The notes below the pieces were generated by a model. It saw nothing but the letters and a program-made list of their open reading frames with translations. It was not told where the DNA came from and did no database searches. DNA of 64,000 nt from VFMC01 sp050248155 (lineage in GTDB: Bacteria > Actinomycetota > Acidimicrobiia > Acidimicrobiales > Ilumatobacteraceae), in the NCBI GenBank assembly GCA_050248155.1, contig JBFWSW010000008.1:42258-106257 (forward strand), in the 5' to 3' direction. Of the stretch, positions 54,020 through 61,741 are shown one piece after another; positions within the stretch are counted from its first letter, which is position 1; each line of letters begins with the position of its first letter. Position numbers and translations under genes: made by a program.

Positions 54020-54220
54020 TCAGCCGGGCTCGATCTCGCCCTCGCCGCGCACGTTCGCCCCGCGCTCGGCCATCTCTTCGTATTCGGCCGACACGCGATC
54101 GAGATCGACGTCCGCCGCGGCTCGCTCAGCAGCAGCCGACTCCTCGTCGGTCGGCGGCCGGTCAGCGGCCGGCGCGGTGAAGCGCTCGCCGTCGTTCGAG
54201 CGGGTCGGGTCAGTGCTCAT
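54020..54220 (-). CDS. Small acidic conserved protein (66 aa), stress-linked
   Basis: A disordered, acidic protein with D-R-P-P-T-D-E-E-S-A-A-A-E-R-A-A near the middle and E-M-A-E-R-G-A-N-V-R-G-E-G-E-I at the end. Similar short proteins are widespread in actinobacteria without known function. Its upstream region has a near-perfect sigma-B-type promoter, which supports a stress role. ATG 54220. Confidence 0.8.
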   Translation of the reverse strand: MSTDPTRSNDGERFTAPAADRPPTDEESAAAERAAADVDLDRVSAEYEEMAERGANVRGEGEIEPG

Positions 54221-54274
54221 GTCGTGTGCTCCTCTGATGTGGGGTGTGAACGAGCCGGTGAGGTCGACCTCTGG

Positions 54275-54300
54275 CTACCCGCCGGTGGGGTCAGCGAAAC
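54275..54300 (-). promoter_or_regulatory. Sigma-B-type promoter of the 66-aa protein gene
   Basis: On the minus strand GTTT (54300-54297), 16 nt, GGGTAG (54280-54275). The predicted start of transcription lies about 48 nt before the ATG at 54220. Confidence 0.8.
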
Positions 54301-54357
54301 GGGGCGGCGTCGAGAGCCGTTCCTCAGCCCCTCCCGTGCGCGACAATGAGCGCCGGC

Positions 54358-54768
54358 ATGAGCGTGGGATCGGCGGGCACGGCGGCGTCTGGCATCGGAC
54401 GCCGCTTCGCGCGCCAGACGCAGGAGCTGACGTCCATCCGACGCTTCGTGCGGACGTGGTTCGAGGCACGCGATGTCGATCCAGCCGCGATCGACGATCT
54501 CGAGCTCGCTGTCAGCGAGCTCGCCACCAACGCCATCCAGCACGGCTCCGGCGATGTCATCGAGGTGGAGCTCGCCGCCGAACCGGCGGAGCTGGTGGCC
54601 ATCGTCGCTGCCGACTCGGAGCACCTCGAGCGCATCGGTGACGTGCGCTCCTGGCACATCGCCCCTCCTGATGCCGTCAACGGGCGCGGCCTCGGGATCG
54701 TCGCGGCGGTGATGGACGAGATCGAGTTCTCGGCCGACCAGGGTCGTGCCGTCTTCCGCTGCCGGCGA
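54358..54768 (+). CDS. HATPase_c serine kinase/anti-sigma-like protein (3' end in gap)
   Basis: At least 137 residues. D-D-L-E-L-A-V-S-E-L-A-T-N-A-I-Q-H-G (about 39-56) is a strong N-box, and G-R-G-L-G-I-V (about 117-123) is the G-box, so this kinase has a better ATP site than the RsbW-like protein nearby. The reading frame runs into the N gap. A GACAAT box overlaps an upstream ATG at 54346, so ATG 54358 is the better start. It may phosphorylate one of the two STAS proteins. Confidence 0.83.
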
Positions 54769-54868
54769 NNNNNNNNNNNNNNNNNNNNNNNNNNNNNNNN
54801 NNNNNNNNNNNNNNNNNNNNNNNNNNNNNNNNNNNNNNNNNNNNNNNNNNNNNNNNNNNNNNNNNNNN
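54769..54868. other. Assembly gap (100 N)
   Basis: Exactly 100 ambiguous bases, the usual placeholder for a scaffold join of unknown length. Two convergent genes run into it from either side, so it hides both stop codons and possibly more. Confidence 0.99.
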
Positions 54869-55485
54869 AGCTGATACTGATCGGCGCGCAACGCGGCCTG
54901 CGTGCGGTTGGTGACGCCGAGCTTCGAGTACAGCCGACGCATGTGGCTCTTCACCGTGTCGACCGAGAGGTACAGCTCGTTCGCGATCTGCCGGTTGGTC
55001 GAACCGAGCGCCAAGAGGGCCAGTACCTCTTTCTCGCGGTTGGAGAGCTCGCTCGTCTGCTCCGATCGGGGTGACCGGGTGATGTGACTCATCCCGAGTC
55101 GCTCGCCTGCTGCCGTGCGCTCGAGTGCCTGCAGCAGCCGCTCGCCACCCACCGACTTGAGGATCACGCCGGAGACGCCGGCCTGCTCGGCCTGGGCGAG
55201 GAACTCGGCGGTGGCGTCCCAGGTGTAGAGCACAACCCGGTCGACGTAGCCGTCGCGCACCATCGACGATGCCCGGCTGAGCGCATGTCGCCGCCCGGCG
55301 AAGGTGTCGAACAGCGCGATGTCGGCTTGGCGTTCGGGCTCACGGTCGACATCCAGCTCGACGACCTGCACCCGGTCCGAGTAGGGGGCGAGCATCGCGG
55401 CCAGCCCGGCGACGATGATCTCGTAGTCGTTCACCAGGGCAACGGTGATCGGCGCAGCGGTGGTCGAGTCGGTCGGTAGATCCAT
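54869..55485 (-). CDS. NarL/LuxR-type response regulator (C-terminus in gap)
   Basis: At least 205 residues. The receiver domain has N-D-Y near residue 20, the phosphorylatable Asp in L-F-D-T-F (near 58) and Lys in V-I-L-K-S (near 107). The LuxR HTH is L-S-N-R-E-K-E-V-L-A-L-L-A-L-G-S-T-N-R-Q-I-A in parts, ending K-L-G-V-T-N-R-T-Q-A. Only a few residues can be missing. No histidine kinase is adjacent. A GTTT-N16-GGGTAG promoter lies upstream, so it probably belongs to the stress regulon. Confidence 0.9.
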
Positions 55486-55561
55486 GGCGCACCTTGCCTC
55501 CTGTGTCAGAGCCGTCTCAGCGTTCGTCGGACGGGTGGCCTCGCGGCCGTTGCTTTGGCGA

Positions 55562-55587
55562 CTACCCCTTCGGGTCATCTGCGAAAC
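55562..55587 (-). promoter_or_regulatory. Sigma-B-type promoter of the response-regulator gene
   Basis: On the minus strand GTTT (55587-55584), 16 nt, GGGTAG (55567-55562); the full -10 region reads GGGGTAG. It is 76 nt upstream of the ATG at 55485. Confidence 0.8.
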
Positions 55588-55677
55588 ACGACGTCCCTGG
55601 TGGACTCAGCTTCCAGGAGCAGCGATCCCGACTCGCGGGGGGTCGAACGACCCCCGTGGGTGGTACCCTCCCGCCCC

Positions 55678-55986
55678 ATGTCCGACACTGCGGCCCGTCT
55701 CGACATCTCCTCGGACCCCGAAGGTCTTGCGCTCGCCGGCGAGCTCGACGCGCACACCGCCCCGTTGCTCGCCGAGCAGCTCGCGGAGCTGCCGAGCGGC
55801 GAGGGCAGGCTGGTGCTCGACATCGCCAAGGTCGAGTTCATGGACTCGAGCGGTCTGCGCGTCATCATCGATGTGCACCAGCGTGCGGGCGAGGCCGGCC
55901 GCACACTCGTGCTGCGGCACCCGACTGCAGCGGTGCAGCGACTGCTCGAGATCAGCGGCCTGGCGGATCACCTCGTCACCGAGTGA
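55678..55986 (+). CDS. STAS-domain anti-anti-sigma factor
   Basis: A 102-residue single STAS domain. F-M-D-S-S-G-L-R (about 58-65) holds the Ser that the kinase phosphorylates. In its unphosphorylated form it should bind the RsbW-like kinase and free the sigma factor. TACCCT (55664-55669) ends 8 nt before the ATG, a housekeeping-type leaderless signal. An 8-bp inverted repeat (55638-55655) lies just upstream. Confidence 0.92.
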   Translation: MSDTAARLDISSDPEGLALAGELDAHTAPLLAEQLAELPSGEGRLVLDIAKVEFMDSSGLRVIIDVHQRAGEAGRTLVLRHPTAAVQRLLEISGLADHLVTE

Positions 55987-55998
55987 GCAGCCCGGGTT

Positions 55999-56616
55999 TC
56001 AGACGGTGGCGGGCACCTTGCGTGCGGCGCTGAACCGCTCGTCCGCAGCCGTCCAGTCGACCATCTCGAAGTAGGCGCTCGCCCACTTCGCCTTCTCGTT
56101 CTGGTAGTCGAGGTAGAAGGCGTGCTCCCAACCATCGGCAACGATGACGGGACGTGACGCGACGACGTGCGAACCGTGGTGGTCCTTCACCTGCATGATC
56201 ATCAGCCGCTGCGCGAGCGGCTCCCACCCGAGGATCGCCCACCCCGAGCCTTGGATGGTCGTCAGGGCCTCGGTGAAGCGTTCCTTGAAGCCGTCGAACC
56301 CCCCGAACTCGGCGTCGATGGTGGCGCCGAGCTCACCCCCCGGCTTGCCGCCTCCGTCGGGGCTGAGGCACTGCCAGAACGTCGAGTGCAGCAGGTGACC
56401 GCCGATGTTGAACGCGAGTGACTGCTCGAGCCCGGGCACCTGCCAAGCCTCGGCGCTGGCGAGGCGGTCGAGCGTCTCGTTGGCGCCCTTCACGTACGCA
56501 GCGTGGTGCTTGTCGTGGTGCAGCTGGAGCTGCCGGGCGGACATGTGCGGCTCGAGCGAGCCGTAGTCGTAGGGAAGGTCGGGAAGGGTGTAGGGGCGCG
56601 AGTTCGGAAGGGGCAT
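55999..56616 (-). CDS. Superoxide dismutase (Fe/Mn family)
   Basis: A 205-residue Fe/Mn SOD. Ligands can be seen in H-H-D-K-H-H-A-A-Y-V (about 28-37), G-H-L-L-H-S-T-F-W near 75, and D-G-W-E-H-A-F-Y-L-D-Y-Q near 165. It converts superoxide to peroxide in the cytosol. A sigma-B-type promoter ends 9 nt before ATG 56616, so the message should be leaderless and the upstream GTG (56622) would lie outside it. Confidence 0.94.
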   Translation of the reverse strand: MPLPNSRPYTLPDLPYDYGSLEPHMSARQLQLHHDKHHAAYVKGANETLDRLASAEAWQVPGLEQSLAFNIGGHLLHSTFWQCLSPDGGGKPGGELGATIDAEFGGFDGFKERFTEALTTIQGSGWAILGWEPLAQRLMIMQVKDHHGSHVVASRPVIVADGWEHAFYLDYQNEKAKWASAYFEMVDWTAADERFSAARKVPATV

Positions 56617-56625
56617 GTACACGGT

Positions 56626-56650
56626 CTACCCGATTCAGCAGGCAGGAAAC
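56626..56650 (-). promoter_or_regulatory. Sigma-B-type promoter of the superoxide dismutase gene
   Basis: On the minus strand GTTT (56650-56647), 15 nt, GGGTAG (56631-56626). The -10 ends 9 nt before the ATG at 56616, placing the transcript start within about 3 nt of the start codon. Confidence 0.82.
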
Positions 56651-56691
56651 GACGCGCCCCGGGACACGCCCGGCACACGTTTGGATCACAT

Positions 56692-56717
56692 GTTTGCTGG
56701 GGATCGTCGCGGGGTAC
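56692..56717 (+). promoter_or_regulatory. Sigma-B-type promoter of the second STAS gene
   Basis: GTTT (56692-56695), 16 nt, GGGTAC (56712-56717), about 54 nt before the ATG at 56772. An alternative GTTT at 56679-56682 pairs with GGGGAT less well. Confidence 0.75.
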
Positions 56718-56771
56718 GACGCCCGTCCGTATGGGGCAGGATGGCCATAGCAGTGCTGACCGTGTCAGCCG

Positions 56772-57101
56772 ATGAACGCGCCCGGTGATGGCGTCCGCGT
56801 CGATGGCGATGGTCGGGTGGTGGTGGTCGGCGACATCGACGTCGTGAGCGCACCCTCCATCGAGGCCGCCATCCGCAAGACGGAGGATCGCTTGGGGGAC
56901 AGCTCTCGTCCCCTCGTCCTCGACGCGCGCGAAGTGCGGTTCATCGACTCGTCAGGGCTACGCATCCTGTTGGCGGCGAGCAACCGCAACAGCCGGGCGG
57001 GACGGCGAGTCGTTCTGGAGGCGCCGGGCCAGACCCTCGTTCGCCTGCTCGAGATCACGGGCACGGGTGACATGTTCGACATCGACGAACCCGGTTCCTG
57101 A
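56772..57101 (+). CDS. STAS-domain anti-anti-sigma factor (second copy)
   Basis: A 109-residue STAS protein with F-I-D-S-S-G-L-R (about 57-64) carrying the phosphorylatable Ser, similar to but clearly distinct from the copy at 55678. Its sigma-B-type promoter would give positive feedback: more antagonist, more free sigma factor. The other STAS gene has a housekeeping-type promoter, so the two may set threshold and amplification. Confidence 0.92.
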   Translation: MNAPGDGVRVDGDGRVVVVGDIDVVSAPSIEAAIRKTEDRLGDSSRPLVLDAREVRFIDSSGLRILLAASNRNSRAGRRVVLEAPGQTLVRLLEITGTGDMFDIDEPGS

Positions 57102-57129
57102 CGCGCTCGCCCCGACAAGCCCGTCGCGT

Positions 57130-57255
57130 TCACCGAGCGATCGACGGCGGAGTGGGCGGGGGCGGGTCCCCGGGTTGCGGTGGCACGGGCACTGGCGGCA
57201 TCGGCACCGGTGACGGATCCGGCGAAGGCGGAACGTCGGTCATCGCGAACTTCAT
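57130..57255 (-). CDS. Small proline-rich protein (41 aa), predicted leaderless and stress-induced
   Basis: Begins M-K-F-A-M-T-D-V, then about 30 residues dominated by Pro with Val, Asp, Ser and Met, ending S-I-A-R. I know of no family. The case for a real gene is the upstream GTTT-N16-GGGAAC at 57290-57265, whose -10 ends exactly 9 nt before this ATG, the same geometry as for the superoxide dismutase gene. Gly-rich reading frames on the other strand are its shadow. Confidence 0.5.
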   Translation of the reverse strand: MKFAMTDVPPSPDPSPVPMPPVPVPPQPGDPPPPTPPSIAR

Positions 57256-57264
57256 CGCCGGGGA

Positions 57265-57290
57265 GTTCCCCACCGGACGACCCCGCAAAC
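57265..57290 (-). promoter_or_regulatory. Sigma-B-type promoter of the proline-rich ORF
   Basis: On the minus strand GTTT (57290-57287), 16 nt, GGGAAC (57270-57265), ending 9 nt before ATG 57255. Confidence 0.6.
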
Positions 57291-57384
57291 GCGCCGCAAC
57301 TGCCCGGTCGGGCGGTTTGGCGGTCAGCGCGCCAGGGCACCGTCGGGCCCGGCGGAACGTGAACATCCCCCGAAGGAGCATCCA

Positions 57385-57663
57385 ATGAACCCCTTGAACG
57401 CGGTCCGGAACCGGACGACCCGCGCGGCTGTGGTCGGCTTCGTGGCCCTCGGCCTCGTCGCCCTGCCGGCGTGCGGTGGCGACGACGACGACACGCCGAC
57501 CGACTCGATCATCGACTCGATTCCTGACTCGATGCCGTCCGTGACGACCGGCATGCCGACCGACACCACGATGGCGCCCGGTGGGACGACCGGCGGCTCG
57601 ATGGGCACGGAGACCTCGATGGGTGCCGTCACGAGCATGGTCGATTCGACGACTGCCCCTTGA
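57385..57663 (+). CDS. Small Thr/Ser/Met-rich lipoprotein
   Basis: A 92-residue protein with a basic N-terminus, hydrophobic stretch and lipobox L-P-A-C (about 27-30), followed by G-G-D-D-D-D and a low-complexity tail rich in Thr, Ser, Met and Asp. AAGGAG lies 8 nt before the ATG. A weak sigma-B-like site (GTTT 57315-57318, N16, GGGCAC 57335-57340) lies upstream. Probably a surface-tethered disordered protein of the stress island; no function known. Confidence 0.75.
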   Translation: MNPLNAVRNRTTRAAVVGFVALGLVALPACGGDDDDTPTDSIIDSIPDSMPSVTTGMPTDTTMAPGGTTGGSMGTETSMGAVTSMVDSTTAP

Positions 57664-57673
57664 CGTCGGATCC

Positions 57674-57710
57674 GAGGGCCGGTTCCGCTCCGGCGGGACC
57701 GGCCCTCTTT
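57674..57710 (+). terminator. Hairpin terminator after the small lipoprotein gene
   Basis: GAGGGCCGGT (57674-57683) pairs with ACCGGCCCTC (57698-57707), extended by a few more pairs inside, and is followed by TTTCG. It starts 10 bases after the stop codon. Confidence 0.8.
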
Positions 57711-57730
57711 CGCGTGCGGCGCCCAGCGCG

Positions 57731-58966
57731 TCAGGTGTGCGTCACGTCGAGCCCGGCGGCTCGGAGTGCCGCGATGACTTCGTCGCTGTGCGCTCGATCG
57801 GCGGTCTCGACCAACACATCGACGACCGCCGACCGGAGCCGGGTGGCCGAGCCCAAGCGGTCGTGGGTGAGCTCGACCACGTTCGCTCCGTGCCGCGCGA
57901 GGACCCCGGTCAGCGCGTGCAGCGAGCCGGGCCGGTCGGGCAGCGCGACGGACAGCGTCGTCAGACGCCCGGTTCGGGCCAGGCTGCGGAGCATCGCCGA
58001 GGCGAGGACGCGCAGGTCGATGTTGCCGCCCGAGAGGACGAGCCCGACCTTCCGGTCCCGGAACCGCTCCGGGTCGGCGAGCAGCGCAGCGAGGGGAGCG
58101 GCCCCGGCACCTTCGCTGACCACCTTCTCGATCTCGAGATAGAGGGCGACCGCGTGCTCGATTGCAGCTTCGTCGACGACGACGACGTTGGTGCCGAAGT
58201 GGCGGGCCACGCGGATCGCGCCCGGGCTCGGGTTGGCGACGGCGATGCCCTCGGCGATCGTGTCGGTGCCGAGGGCGCGGGGAACCCCGCGCAGCGCTGC
58301 GTCGAACGCGGCGCAGGCCGCCGCCTGCACGCCGACGACCTCCACCTCGGGTGCAGCGCCGTGCGCGGCGACGAGCGAGCCGGCGATGAGCCCGCCGCCG
58401 CCAACCGGCACCACGACCATGTCGAGGTCGGGCACCGACGCCAGCAACTCGAGCACCGCTGTTCCTTGTCCGGCCATCACGAGCGGGCAGTCGTACGGCG
58501 GGACGAACACCATCTCGTGTGCTCGGGCCAGTGCGAGCGCGTGCTCGCGCGCCGCTTCGAGTGTCGCTCCGTGCAGCACGACATCGGCGCCCAGGTGTCG
58601 GGTGCGGGCGACCTTGACCAGTGGCGTGCCCTCCGGCATCACCAAGGTCGCACGTATGCCGAGGCGAGCCGCATGGTGGGCGACGCCCTGCGCGTGGTTG
58701 CCCGCCGACATGGCCACCACGCCGCGGCGACGCTCGTCGGCGTCGAGAGCGAGCAGGCGGTTGAGGGCGCCGCGCTCCTTGAAGGATCCGGTGTACTGCA
58801 GGTTCTCGAACTTGATCGTCACCTCGGCGCCCGTGATCTGCGACAGGGTGCGCGAGACGGCCGTGGGTGTCTCGCTGATGCTGCCTCTGATGCGCTGCGC
58901 CGCCGCCTCGACGTCGGCGAAGGTGATCGGTAGTCCGATGTTGACAGGCACCGTGCGCGCTGACAT
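57731..58966 (-). CDS. Threonine/serine dehydratase with C-terminal ACT domain
   Basis: A 411-residue PLP enzyme. The PLP lysine is in T-G-S-F-K-E-R-G-A (near 56-64) and the phosphate loop is V-G-G-G-G-L-I-A-G near 180. A single ACT domain occupies about residues 330-411 (L-P-D-R-P-G-S-L-H-A-L-T-G). This is the catabolic-type threonine ammonia-lyase found in actinobacteria; it makes 2-oxobutyrate for isoleucine or energy. Start ATG 58966. Confidence 0.92.
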   Translation of the reverse strand: MSARTVPVNIGLPITFADVEAAAQRIRGSISETPTAVSRTLSQITGAEVTIKFENLQYTGSFKERGALNRLLALDADERRRGVVAMSAGNHAQGVAHHAARLGIRATLVMPEGTPLVKVARTRHLGADVVLHGATLEAAREHALALARAHEMVFVPPYDCPLVMAGQGTAVLELLASVPDLDMVVVPVGGGGLIAGSLVAAHGAAPEVEVVGVQAAACAAFDAALRGVPRALGTDTIAEGIAVANPSPGAIRVARHFGTNVVVVDEAAIEHAVALYLEIEKVVSEGAGAAPLAALLADPERFRDRKVGLVLSGGNIDLRVLASAMLRSLARTGRLTTLSVALPDRPGSLHALTGVLARHGANVVELTHDRLGSATRLRSAVVDVLVETADRAHSDEVIAALRAAGLDVTHT

Positions 58967-59027
58967 GCGGCCCGAGCCTTGCAAACCTGTGCGCCCGGCG
59001 CCAGGGCGATTCGGGCGTCGCTCCCGA

Positions 59028-59612
59028 TCAGGCGGGCGGGAGCAGGACGTCGCCCATGACGTGGATGACGCCGTTGGTCGCCTCGATGTCGGGTGTGACG
59101 ATCGGGAACCCGTTGATGAGCACCTGGTCGCCGTCGTGCGACACCTCGAGATCGAGCCCGGAGACGGTCGTCAGCGGGCCGTCCTCCAGATCGGCGACGT
59201 CCAGCGCGCCGGGCACGACGTGATATGTGAGCACGGTCGCCAGGAGCTCGGGGTCGTCCTGCACGTCGTGGAGTGCGTCGAGGGGCAGCGCTCGGAAGGC
59301 GTCGTTGGTGGGCGCGAAGACCGTGAACGGCCCGTCGCTGCGCAAGGTGTCGACGAGCCCCGCGTCGACGACCATGCCGGCGAGTTGCGTGAAGACGACG
59401 CTGCTGAGGGCCGTACCGACGAGGTCGTACGGGCCGAGCTCGACCCCGGCTTCGCCGGACGTCGCCGCGGTCGTCGGAGGAGACGTCGTCGCCACCGCGC
59501 CGACGGTCGTCGTCGGTGCGGTGTCGGCCGGATCTTCGGAGCAGGCCACAGCGGCGACGAGCAGCGCGGCCACGCCGAGCAGGGGGACGAGACGAGGGGT
59601 TCGCAGGATCAC
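59028..59612 (-). CDS. Fasciclin (FAS1) domain lipoprotein
   Basis: A 194-residue lipoprotein with lipobox V-A-A-V-A-C (near 19-24), a Thr-rich linker (about 30-55) and one FAS1 domain with the F-T-V-F-A-P-T-N-D-A-F H1 box and the N-G-V-I-H-V-M-G-D-V-L-L-P H2 box. FAS1 lipoproteins such as MPT83 act in adhesion. TACGGT (59624-59619) ends 6 nt before GTG 59612. Confidence 0.93.
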   Translation of the reverse strand: MILRTPRLVPLLGVAALLVAAVACSEDPADTAPTTTVGAVATTSPPTTAATSGEAGVELGPYDLVGTALSSVVFTQLAGMVVDAGLVDTLRSDGPFTVFAPTNDAFRALPLDALHDVQDDPELLATVLTYHVVPGALDVADLEDGPLTTVSGLDLEVSHDGDQVLINGFPIVTPDIEATNGVIHVMGDVLLPPA

Positions 59613-59680
59613 CCGTCGACCGTATGCAGCCGCTCGGGTCGCCCCGTAGGGTCAAAGGTCCCGGTTCGGGCGGTCGAACG

Positions 59681-61066
59681 TCACCCGAGCGAGAGCTCGT
59701 ACCACTGCACGCGGGCCGGAAGGAGCGGCGCGAGGTCGAGGTCGAGCCACAACGTCGAGCCTTCCGGATGGCGCAGGGCGACGCGTCCCGTCGTGGGGCG
59801 TCTCGCCTCGACGCGGTCGATCTCGAAGCGACCGCACACCTCCAGCCAGCTCGCCGCGGTCGCCCGTCGACGATCGTACGATTCGTCGAGCGCGACGTTG
59901 TCGGCGAAGAGCGCATCGGCCGCGTCGTCCTGCCAGTCGTTCAGCAGCTCGACCAGTCGGCGCCCCACCTGGTCGATCGACGCGGAGTCGATCGGGGTCG
60001 CCTCGGGGATGGAATCGTGGTCGGCGAGGATGTCGAGCATCGCCTGCGCCATGTCCGTCATCGGTGCGTACGTGATGTTCGCCACGGCAGCGACGCCGAA
60101 GCCGCGCCCCGAGACCCATCGCATCGTCGAGCCGTACCCAGGGATGCCACCGGAGTGGGTGATGACCGTGCCGAGGCGCGGGTCGTCGCGGACGCGGAGA
60201 CCCATCCCGTAGCCGGCGGCGATCGTGCGGCCGTTGAACGTGTCCATGCCGACGTAGCGATGCATCTGCTGCAGCTCACGCCGCGACGCGCTCGACAGCA
60301 CGTCGTCGGACCCACCGGTACGCATCGAATCGTCGAGGAAGGTCATCCAGGTCGCGAGGTCATCGAGGTTGGTCCACAAGCCTCCCATCGGCGCGATCTC
60401 ACCGTCGCCGAGCGGCGCCGAGTCGGGCACTGCGCCTCCGTCCCGGTGCTCGTACGGCCGCGCCCAGTCGTCGTGGTCCGGCTGCGACCACGTCGTGCTC
60501 GACATGCCGAGCGGGATCAGCAGCCGCTCGGTCACGACGTCCTGGACTCGCCGGCCGGTGGCTCGCTTCACCACCCGGCCGAGGAGGCCGTAGCCGAGGT
60601 TCGAGTACTCGTAGGTCGCGCCCGTTGCGCCGGCGAACAGCACGCCCCTCGACAGCTCGCGGTCGAGCTGGGCGTCGGTGATGTCGAGATGGCGGTCGGC
60701 CCACGCGTCGTCGGTGGCCAACCCCGCCGACATCGACAGCAGGTCGCGCACCCTGATCGCGGCGGCGCCGGGATGGTGCACGGCGGTGAGCTCCGGGGCG
60801 TGGCTCGCGATCGGATCGTCGAGTCCGAGCACACCCTCGTCGCGCAGCAGCAGGACCGCGGCTGCGGTGAAGCTCTTCGTCATCGAAGCGATGCGGTAGA
60901 TCGTGTGAGCCGTGGGAGCGCGGCCGTCGTCGAGCGAGCCGGTGGTGCCGACGTGCGCGAGCCTGCCATCGGCGATGATCGCCCACGCGACGCTCGGACA
61001 GTGGTGTTCGTTCGCGGTCGCCTCGGCCAATCGATCGAGCTCGGGCAGTGCGTCGGCGAGGCTCAC
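59681..61066 (-). CDS. Serine hydrolase of the beta-lactamase / PBP-like family
   Basis: A 461-residue protein. The nucleophile motif S-M-T-K (near residue 62), Y-S-N (near 153) and H-S-G-G (near 306) form the class C/PBP4-like active site. The last ~110 residues are an extra domain. Without a signal peptide it is probably an intracellular esterase or D-amino-acid peptidase. GTG 61066 overlaps the thrH stop (GTGA), so it is co-translated. Confidence 0.9.
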   Translation of the reverse strand: MSLADALPELDRLAEATANEHHCPSVAWAIIADGRLAHVGTTGSLDDGRAPTAHTIYRIASMTKSFTAAAVLLLRDEGVLGLDDPIASHAPELTAVHHPGAAAIRVRDLLSMSAGLATDDAWADRHLDITDAQLDRELSRGVLFAGATGATYEYSNLGYGLLGRVVKRATGRRVQDVVTERLLIPLGMSSTTWSQPDHDDWARPYEHRDGGAVPDSAPLGDGEIAPMGGLWTNLDDLATWMTFLDDSMRTGGSDDVLSSASRRELQQMHRYVGMDTFNGRTIAAGYGMGLRVRDDPRLGTVITHSGGIPGYGSTMRWVSGRGFGVAAVANITYAPMTDMAQAMLDILADHDSIPEATPIDSASIDQVGRRLVELLNDWQDDAADALFADNVALDESYDRRRATAASWLEVCGRFEIDRVEARRPTTGRVALRHPEGSTLWLDLDLAPLLPARVQWYELSLG

Positions 61067-61674
61067 AGCGCTGCCGTGATCGCAGCGAGGAGGTCGTCGT
61101 AGGTGTCCGTCGCCTCGAACTCCGGGAACTGCGCATGGATCGCTGGGGGCGCGTGGAACCAGAAGCCGACGTGGGCCGCAGCCAGCATCGCGGCGTCGTT
61201 GTAGGAGTCGCCTGCCGCGACGACGCGGTAGTTGAGCGACCTGAACGCCTCCACGGCGAGCCGCTTCTGGTCGGAGAGACGAAGCCGGTAGTCGACGACG
61301 CGATCGTCGTCGACGACGAGCTGGTGGCAGAGGATCGTCGGCATCCCGAGCTGACGCATCAACGGTGCGCCGAACTGCTCGAAGGTGTCGGAGAGGATGA
61401 TGACCTGCGTGCGTTCGCGCAACGCGTCGAGGAACCCGCGCGCGCCCTCCAGGGGGGTGAGCGTTCCGATGACGTCGGTGATGGTGGTCATCGTGAGCCC
61501 GTGCTGCTCGAGCAGGGCGAGCCGACCCCGCATGAGCACGTCGTAGTCCGGCTCGTCGCGGGTCGTGCGACGCAGCGCGTCGATGCCGGTTCGTTCGGCC
61601 ACCGCGATCCAGATCTCGGGCACGAGCACACCTTCGAGGTCGAGGGTGACGATGGTCTGCTGCTGCGCGCTCAC
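61063..61674 (-). CDS. thrH: ThrH-type phosphoserine phosphatase / homoserine phosphotransferase
   Basis: A 203-residue HAD phosphatase. L-D-L-E-G-V-L-V-P-E-I-W (about 11-22) with D/E in the nucleophile motif, L-S-D-T-F near 95, and A-A-G-D-S-Y-N-D near 151 match ThrH closely, including P-E-I-W-I-A and D-Y-D-V-L-M. ThrH dephosphorylates phosphoserine and can pass the phosphate to homoserine. GTG 61674. It overlaps the serine hydrolase gene by four bases. Confidence 0.92.
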   Translation of the reverse strand: MSAQQQTIVTLDLEGVLVPEIWIAVAERTGIDALRRTTRDEPDYDVLMRGRLALLEQHGLTMTTITDVIGTLTPLEGARGFLDALRERTQVIILSDTFEQFGAPLMRQLGMPTILCHQLVVDDDRVVDYRLRLSDQKRLAVEAFRSLNYRVVAAGDSYNDAAMLAAAHVGFWFHAPPAIHAQFPEFEATDTYDDLLAAITAAL

Positions 61675-61741
61675 GGCGGCCCATTGTTCTCGATCGCAAC
61701 TCGGCCCCCGAAACCGTCCGCGCGCGCGGCAGACTCGGACC

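Noticed and set aside
54217..55578. One long minus-strand frame across the N gap
   Set aside because: It joins the response regulator to an antisense shadow of the kinase gene only because N codons contain no stops.
55638..55655. 8-bp inverted repeat before the first STAS gene as a terminator or operator
   Set aside because: Short, 2-nt loop, no T-run and no regulator to match; noted only in the gene entry.
57152..57388. Gly-rich plus-strand ORF between the STAS and lipoprotein genes
   Set aside because: Its repetitive start is the complement of the proline-rich minus-strand ORF, which has the better promoter and geometry.
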